In this document: one piece after another, positions 59,601-64,000 of the stretch
Layout: every line of letters starts with the position of its first letter
How positions within the stretch are numbered: position 1 is the first letter of the stretch
Assembly (NCBI GenBank): GCA_037042915.1
Contig: CM073193.1
Span: 6,448,001 to 6,512,000, forward strand
From: Auricularia sp. M13
Taxonomy: Eukaryota; Basidiomycota; Agaricomycetes; Auriculariales; Auriculariaceae
Length of the DNA stretch: 64,000 bases
Direction: 5' to 3'
Notes under the pieces: model-generated
Told to the model about the DNA's origin: nothing
Database searches by the model: none
The model's input: the letters and a program-made list of their open reading frames with translations, nothing else
Position numbers and translations under genes: made by a program

Positions 59601-61735
59601 TCACTCGTAAAGGTCGTCGACCATCTCCATCTCGTAGTCCTGATCACCGCTGCGGCTACTCTCGCCTCCCGCGGCCGTCTCGCCTCCCGCAGCCACACCT
59701 CCGTGCGAGCTGCTGCCCACCCGTGTGCCGACGCTGCTGCCTGCCTGGGCGCCGACGCTGCTGCCCGCCTGTGTGCCGCTGCTGCCTGCCTGTGCACTGC
59801 TGCTGCCCGCCCCGCTGCTGCTGCTTGCCTTGCCCGCCTGTGCAGGGCTGACATAGGCGAATATGCCGCCAGCCGGCACAGGGCCAATGGCAGTCAACAC
59901 GGAGCTATCTGTCGGGCGGCGGACAGCTGGAGTGGGCGCGCCAGCGCGACGTGGCAGCCCGCTAGGGGCAGCCCCTCGACCGCGTCCCGTGCTGCCGGAA
60001 GTGGGCTTGCGAGTGGGCACCCCCGTCCGAGGAGCGGTACGGGCAGTGGGCTGCGCACCTGCGCCTGTAGGTCCAAGCCCGCGCTTCGCGGCAGCTGCAA
60101 ATTGCTGCTGTTGCGAGGCCATGCTTGGATCGACCTCGATCTCGTCCGTCGGCGCTTCATCACCGCCGCCGCTGCCGCCGCTGCCGCCGCCGCCGCCGCT
60201 GCCGCCACCGCTGCCACCGCCACTGCCGCCGCCGCCACTGCCGCCGCCACCGCTGCCATCATCCTGCGTGCCAGGGGCAAGCTCATCAGGCGCAGGAATG
60301 CGGTACGCCTTCAGACGCTCCTTGCCGTACGTCTCCATCCAATCCTTATCAGACAGACGGCGCCATTCCTGAGGGGAGGATGTGTCGTCTGGGTCCCTGG
60401 TGAGCTCTTTGATGTCGTTGGGCATGGCAATGGTCGGCTCGGTGGCGAACAGCATGCGGAACGAGTAGTCGAGTTTGTTCCACTCCTCCGGCTCGTAGTA
60501 GTCCATAGCTATGCCAACAGGGAGCGGCTCGTTAGAAACGATTGGCTTCCGGCACACAGTACGAATACGCTCCGAAGCACCCGCACGTTTGGCCATTGCA
60601 ACCGGTCCACGACTGCGCATGTTGTCCTTCAGAGCAAGGCGTTGCTTGTCGATCCAGCGCACAAACTCTGTGAGAACCTTGGAGCGCTCTGCCTTCTCGT
60701 GGATCCAGTACACCGGCACGCGAGTTGACTCGCCTTCCAGCCTCCCGACCCCTTCCTCGTCGTCTGACGTGGCCTCAGTGTTGGAGATAAGGCGTATGAT
60801 GCGCTGCGGGTACTGGCGCTTGGAAAGGAATTTGCCGCGATCCTTGGCGAGCTACCTCCCAGTTAGCAAGACATAAAAGTGAGGATTTATCTGAGACGGA
60901 CCTTCCTGCGGCGTGCGAGTATAGTGTCGCGCTTCCTCTCAGCCTCCGCTACTCCCGGATACTTCTGCTCGCGTTGCCAGATCCTGAACATGTAGAAGTG
61001 CACAAAGTGGTCGTAGATCTTCGTCAGGAGCAGCATGTCATCGAGCAGGGTCTTGTCGACAGCCATGTGATCGTAGCTCATGCTGACCACGAGCTGACGA
61101 AACGTATCCAGCGCGATAAAGCGATGTGCCGAGTTGTAAAGCGAATAGGCGTCTTCGTTGAAGTTGGGGCGCCACGAGTGAAGGCCGAACCGGGCCAGCT
61201 GCCCAAGAACGTAGCGCAGCGCAGACTCAGGAACACGGCTAGCCTGCTTAGCGCGTGCACTGTTGTCGTTGTGATCGGCACGGAGTTCGACAAGCCGCTG
61301 AATCATGCCGTCGTTCGAGGGAGTCTGCACGTTTGGATTGTTGCGGAGACTGATGACATCGTCGATGCTGGCGTAACGCTGATCGAACACAGCGATGTCT
61401 TCATCAGACGGCAGCTTGGGGACTGCAGCAAGCCCAACGAGGCACCAGAGGATTCGCAGGTGCAGGTAGAAAGCGGCCTGGACAATGGAACATGTTCTGA
61501 GTTCATCGTGTAGCCATCATCAGCCGATCTCACGTACCACAAGCGATCGAGCAGTAGGCGCAATAGAGATCTTCTTGACTCGCAGGTGCTCAGAACCAAT
61601 TTGGTCTTTGCGTTTCCTTTGAGCCGGCTCTGCCATCTTCGTGCGCTTTGGCTGACTCTCGGGACCGGGACTTGATCGTGGGCGTTTGGAAGAGAGAGTT
61701 CTGCCGGAGGGTCCCGGCTCACCATCGTCGGGCAT
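59601..61735 (-). CDS. Unknown second protein of the CACTA-like element
   Basis: Three exons, 61735-61538, 61477-60902 and 60851-59601, encode 674 residues. The N-terminus is basic and disordered (MPDDGEPGPSGRTLSSKRPR, PKRTKMAEPAQRKRKDQ), consistent with a nuclear protein. The middle 300 residues are helical (AAFYLHLRILWCLVGLAAVP, RYVLGQLARFGLHSWRPNF, LLTKIYDHFVHFYMFRIWQR). The PVYWIHEKAERSKVLTEF segment is followed by a Gly/Ser linker, and the C-terminus is Ser/Ala/Gly-rich with repeats of the form QAGSS. In plant CACTA elements a second protein (TnpA) binds the internal repeats; this protein occupies that position but shows no similarity I can see. I do not recognise the family. The splice joins keep frame throughout. 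Confidence 0.75.
60150..60260. repeat. GCC/GCT codon microsatellite within the second transposon gene
   Basis: A CCGCTGCCGCCG-type run encodes the Gly/Ser linker of the minus-strand gene. This is a length-variable type of tract. Confidence 0.7.
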
Positions 61736-62087
61736 GCTGCCACTGGAGGAGCACGCAGGAGGTGTGAACGGGAAGCCAACAATGGGGGGGGCGTACTTAT
61801 CCTCCCAGACATGTGTCGCCCTCGAGGTGAACCCCTCATTGGAGTCACATAGTCACCCGAAGTACTAAGACGAGTCACCATATGCTAGGCACAATCCGTG
61901 CAGTCAAATTTATAACACCAGGTTTTAGTTCTATGTAACACAACTGGATGCAAAAAAGGCGGGAATGCTTGTGGCGATGTAGGTAGCAATTAGCAAACGC
62001 GCAATGCATTTGAGCTTGGCACAGTGGCTGTGCACAGACACGAGCTTTGCCTCGTTGTCTGCCGATGCGCAGTCCGAACGTGCGGCT

Positions 62088-62138
62088 CAACGATCTTATG
62101 TCGTTGCGCGTTCAACGATGGAACCATTGCCCCCGGTG
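62088..62138 (-). repeat. Right terminal inverted repeat of CACTA-like element
   Basis: Reverse complement begins CACCGGGGGCAATGGTTCCA and matches the left repeat with five differences in 51 bases. It is followed by the TCA target duplication at 62139-62141. Confidence 0.9.
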
Positions 62139-62141
62139 TCA

Positions 62142-62733
62142 GCACAGGTGGGCACAGCCCACAAAGGCAGGCACCGGTGTTATGTAATTGTGCACTCGTG
62201 ACAAACGACGCTACGGACTCGTCCTTCATGCAGCAACACCGACTTTCATTTTCCGAATGCGGGCATGCAAGCGCCGACCGCGATCACACATGGCGCGGCG
62301 TCGCATGCCCTTTTCCGGCGGCGGGCGCATCAATCCACGCCTACATAATGCTGCATCAAGTGCCTCTTTATACCAAACCTTCGGGATGAAACCCCGAAAA
62401 CACTCTCAGCTTCGAGCTGTTGGTTCCAATCAACTTCTCCGCGTGAGGAGGGTTGGGGAGGGGTGTCAGTCGGAAACCAAGGATAGCGTCGGGATACAAT
62501 CACACTACCATTTTGAGGCTGTGGAATGGATGCAAGAGCCCGCAGAAGCCGGCGTATCGCACTTGATTGCACTGTGCAGTGTTTGCGCTGCGCTGCACAG
62601 CCATAGTAACCCGCGGATTGACATATAAAATCCGGCGCCGGACTTTGGATCATCGTAGCTTGCTTTCGCTCCCCACTTTTTCTGCCAGTTTACACTTCGC
62701 CTCCTAGACTCTCGTATCTTCATATCTCACGCA
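62142..62733. other. Intergenic, promoter side of PLAC8 gene
   Basis: No gene was found. TATAAAA at 62624-62630 lies 104 bp before the PLAC8 start, followed by a CT-rich leader. Confidence 0.5.
62624..62630 (+). promoter_or_regulatory. TATA box of PLAC8 gene
   Basis: TATAAAA at a suitable distance upstream of the ATG at 62734, with a pyrimidine-rich stretch after it. Confidence 0.6.
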
Positions 62734-63364
62734 ATGGCCGAGAAGGTGTGCATGGTCTCCTTCAGCTCTGACCCCTTGTGTTGACGGCTGTGCAGCAGTA
62801 CAACCAGTACCCTCAGCAGCCTCAGTACGGCCAGCAGCCCATGCACCCTGGCAACGTACAGATGCAGCCTACGATTGCTATGCAGCCCAATGGCGGCAAC
62901 CGGAACGCCAAGAACCTTCCGCTCAACTCCTCTGGACAAAGGGAATGGTCCAACGGCCTGTGCTCGTGCTTTGGCGACTGCGGCACCTGTAAGCTCTCAT
63001 GGTTCCTATCATTCTGGTCAGGGTTTGACAGTCCATTGCAGGCTGTGTAGCGACCTGCTTCCCTTGCATCGTTTATGGCCAGAACAAGACCCGGCGCGAG
63101 CACCTCGAGCAGCAAGGATACCCGCACCCCGAAGGCGGCGAATCGTGCGGCTCGGACTGCCTCCTGCACGGTGTCATCACCGCCTGCTTCGGCTTTGGCT
63201 GGATCTTCCAGATTGGCGAGCGTGGCGCGACGCGTCGCCGTTACAACATTGAGGGCGGCGGATGCGGCGACTGCTGCACGGTCTGGTGCTGCAACCCATG
63301 CGCGCTCACCCAGGAGAGCCGCGAAATCCAGCAGGAGGAAGAGAGCATGATCCCCAAGCATTAA
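62734..63364 (+). CDS. PLAC8 family cysteine-rich protein
   Basis: Three exons, 62734-62745, 62796-62988 and 63042-63364, encode 175 residues. The first exon codes only MAEK. A Gln/Pro-rich N-terminus is followed by the PLAC8 pattern: REWSNGLCSCFGDCGTC, then CVATCFPCIVYGQNKTR, then a second Cys cluster GGGCGDCCTVWCCNPCALTQ and a final SREIQQEEE. Fungal and plant PLAC8 proteins (e.g. the FW2.2/PCR type) are small plasma-membrane proteins linked to metal transport and cell-size control. The hydrophobic GVITACFGFGWIFQI segment fits membrane association. The splice after GTC restores the Cys motif. Confidence 0.9.
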
Positions 63365-63597
63365 AGATGCCGTTCTCCCAGCCCCTCGTGCTTCTCTGGA
63401 CACTGGTGCTAGCGTGGCGATTTCTCGTCTATTTGTGTAGTACTCTTTTTATTCTCGACACGAATGTTACGACTCCTATTATCCCGCGGCCCCGGCTGAA
63501 GTATAACTATCGGTGTTGCCCTGTGGTCTATCAGACAGACAATCGAATCCCTTATATTCATTTCAGAACATGCCAAGCGTATTTACGGACGACAGGC
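63365..63597. other. Short convergent intergenic region
   Basis: 3' ends of the PLAC8 and flavodoxin-like genes; no other feature is evident. Confidence 0.4.
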
Positions 63598-64000
63598 TCA
63601 AGCCTTGAGGAACTTGGCCACGTATGTGTAAAATTCCTTTCCTTGGATCTGGGCCACTTCAAGTTCCAGTGCACTTGGTTGACGCGCGCCAGTCGACGAT
63701 GCCAAGGTACCAGCACCCCACGGCGATCCTGCGATCCTGATTAAACCCCTTACACAGGTTGCAGAAGACGACGCTTACCGCCGTGGACCTCGTCAACGTT
63801 GGTCAGTTGAGCGAAGGCGGCCTTATACCCAAGCGGAATGTAGATGATGCCATGGTGCGCGAGCGTCGAGATCGATTGCAGGATGGTGACCTCCTGGCCG
63901 CCTCCAAGGCCGGCAGTGCTGACCTGTGGAGACAGTCAGATTGTCACGCAACCACATCGCGTTTTGTATGCAGCAAACGTACGAAAACGCCCGCGAATTT
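63598..64000 (-). CDS. WrbA-like flavodoxin-fold NAD(P)H:quinone oxidoreductase, C-terminal part
   Basis: The gene is cut by the right edge. Visible exons are 64000-63983, 63923-63779 and 63728-63598, encoding the last 97 residues. The joined sequence [20 protein letters not shown], then [20 protein letters not shown], then [20 protein letters not shown] and [20 protein letters not shown] matches WrbA/Pst2/Ycp4-type proteins. These bind FMN and reduce quinones by two electrons, protecting against redox stress; the fungal allergen Alt a 7 belongs here. The introns are 59 and 50 nt with GTACGT and GTAAGC donors. Identification is firm; the missing N-terminus should hold the main FMN phosphate loop. 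Confidence 0.92.

Larger units (their letters stand above)
54216..62138. mobile_element. Complete CACTA-like (En/Spm) DNA transposon, 7,923 bp
   Basis: The element is bounded by 51-bp inverted repeats starting CACCG and by a TCA duplication. It carries a Tnp2-like transposase gene on the plus strand (54545-57587) and an unknown 674-residue gene on the minus strand (61735-59601). The two genes converge on a 1.6-kb internal region of tandem palindromic repeats. Both genes are intact after splicing and the terminal repeats are about 90 percent identical, so the insertion is structurally complete. It sits 210 bp upstream of the RecQ start codon, between RecQ and the PLAC8 gene. CACTA elements move by cut-and-paste; subterminal or internal repeats serve as binding sites for element proteins in plant relatives. 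Activity is not shown. Confidence 0.9.

Overview
The window is from a filamentous basidiomycete, most likely an Agaricomycete. The evidence is about 100 short spliceosomal introns (mostly 43-70 nt) with GTRNGT donors and YAG acceptors, GC-rich coding sequence, and fungal family types: DCP1 with an EVH1 domain, wax-synthase-like acyltransferase, F-box-like clusters, short Cys-rich secreted proteins, and a CACTA-type transposon with a Tnp2-like transposase. There are no rRNA, tRNA, CRISPR or bacterial operon features. I joined exons by hand from splice signals and reading frame. For the recognised genes the joined proteins run in frame from ATG to stop and match the known family pattern.

Layout. 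0-10 kb: end of an NmrA-like gene, a mucin-like single-pass membrane protein, a short-chain dehydrogenase (SDR) beside an inverted broken copy, and small secreted or unknown proteins. 10-22 kb: glucose-6-phosphate isomerase, an acidic/basic disordered protein, decapping factor DCP1, a 10-exon Cys-repeat secreted protein, a wax-synthase-like enzyme, a coiled-coil protein and ATP synthase subunit k. 22-26 kb: a tandem F-box-like triplication whose third copy is decaying. 27-40 kb: S-adenosylhomocysteine hydrolase, an unknown coiled-coil protein, a glutathione S-transferase, the PMP3 proteolipid, a La-motif RNA-binding protein, an F-box-like protein and two unknown proteins. 42-54 kb: an SDR, a CBS-domain protein, the mismatch-repair ATPase MLH1, a proline-rich protein and an 18-exon RecQ helicase. 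54.2-62.1 kb: a complete 7,923-bp CACTA-like DNA transposon with 51-bp terminal inverted repeats and a TCA target duplication. Its two genes converge on an internal array of palindrome-bearing tandem repeats. 62-64 kb: a PLAC8 protein and the end of a WrbA-like flavodoxin-fold oxidoreductase.

Most neighbours are unrelated housekeeping or accessory genes, as is normal in fungi. The parts most worth a second look are: (i) two microexons of 4 and 6 nt in the RecQ gene, both needed to keep conserved helicase motifs intact; (ii) four GC-AG introns confined to 10.4 kb across three genes; (iii) the palindromic tandem array in the transposon, with two unit types and spacings that differ by 10 bp; (iv) the second transposon gene, which I cannot assign to a known family.
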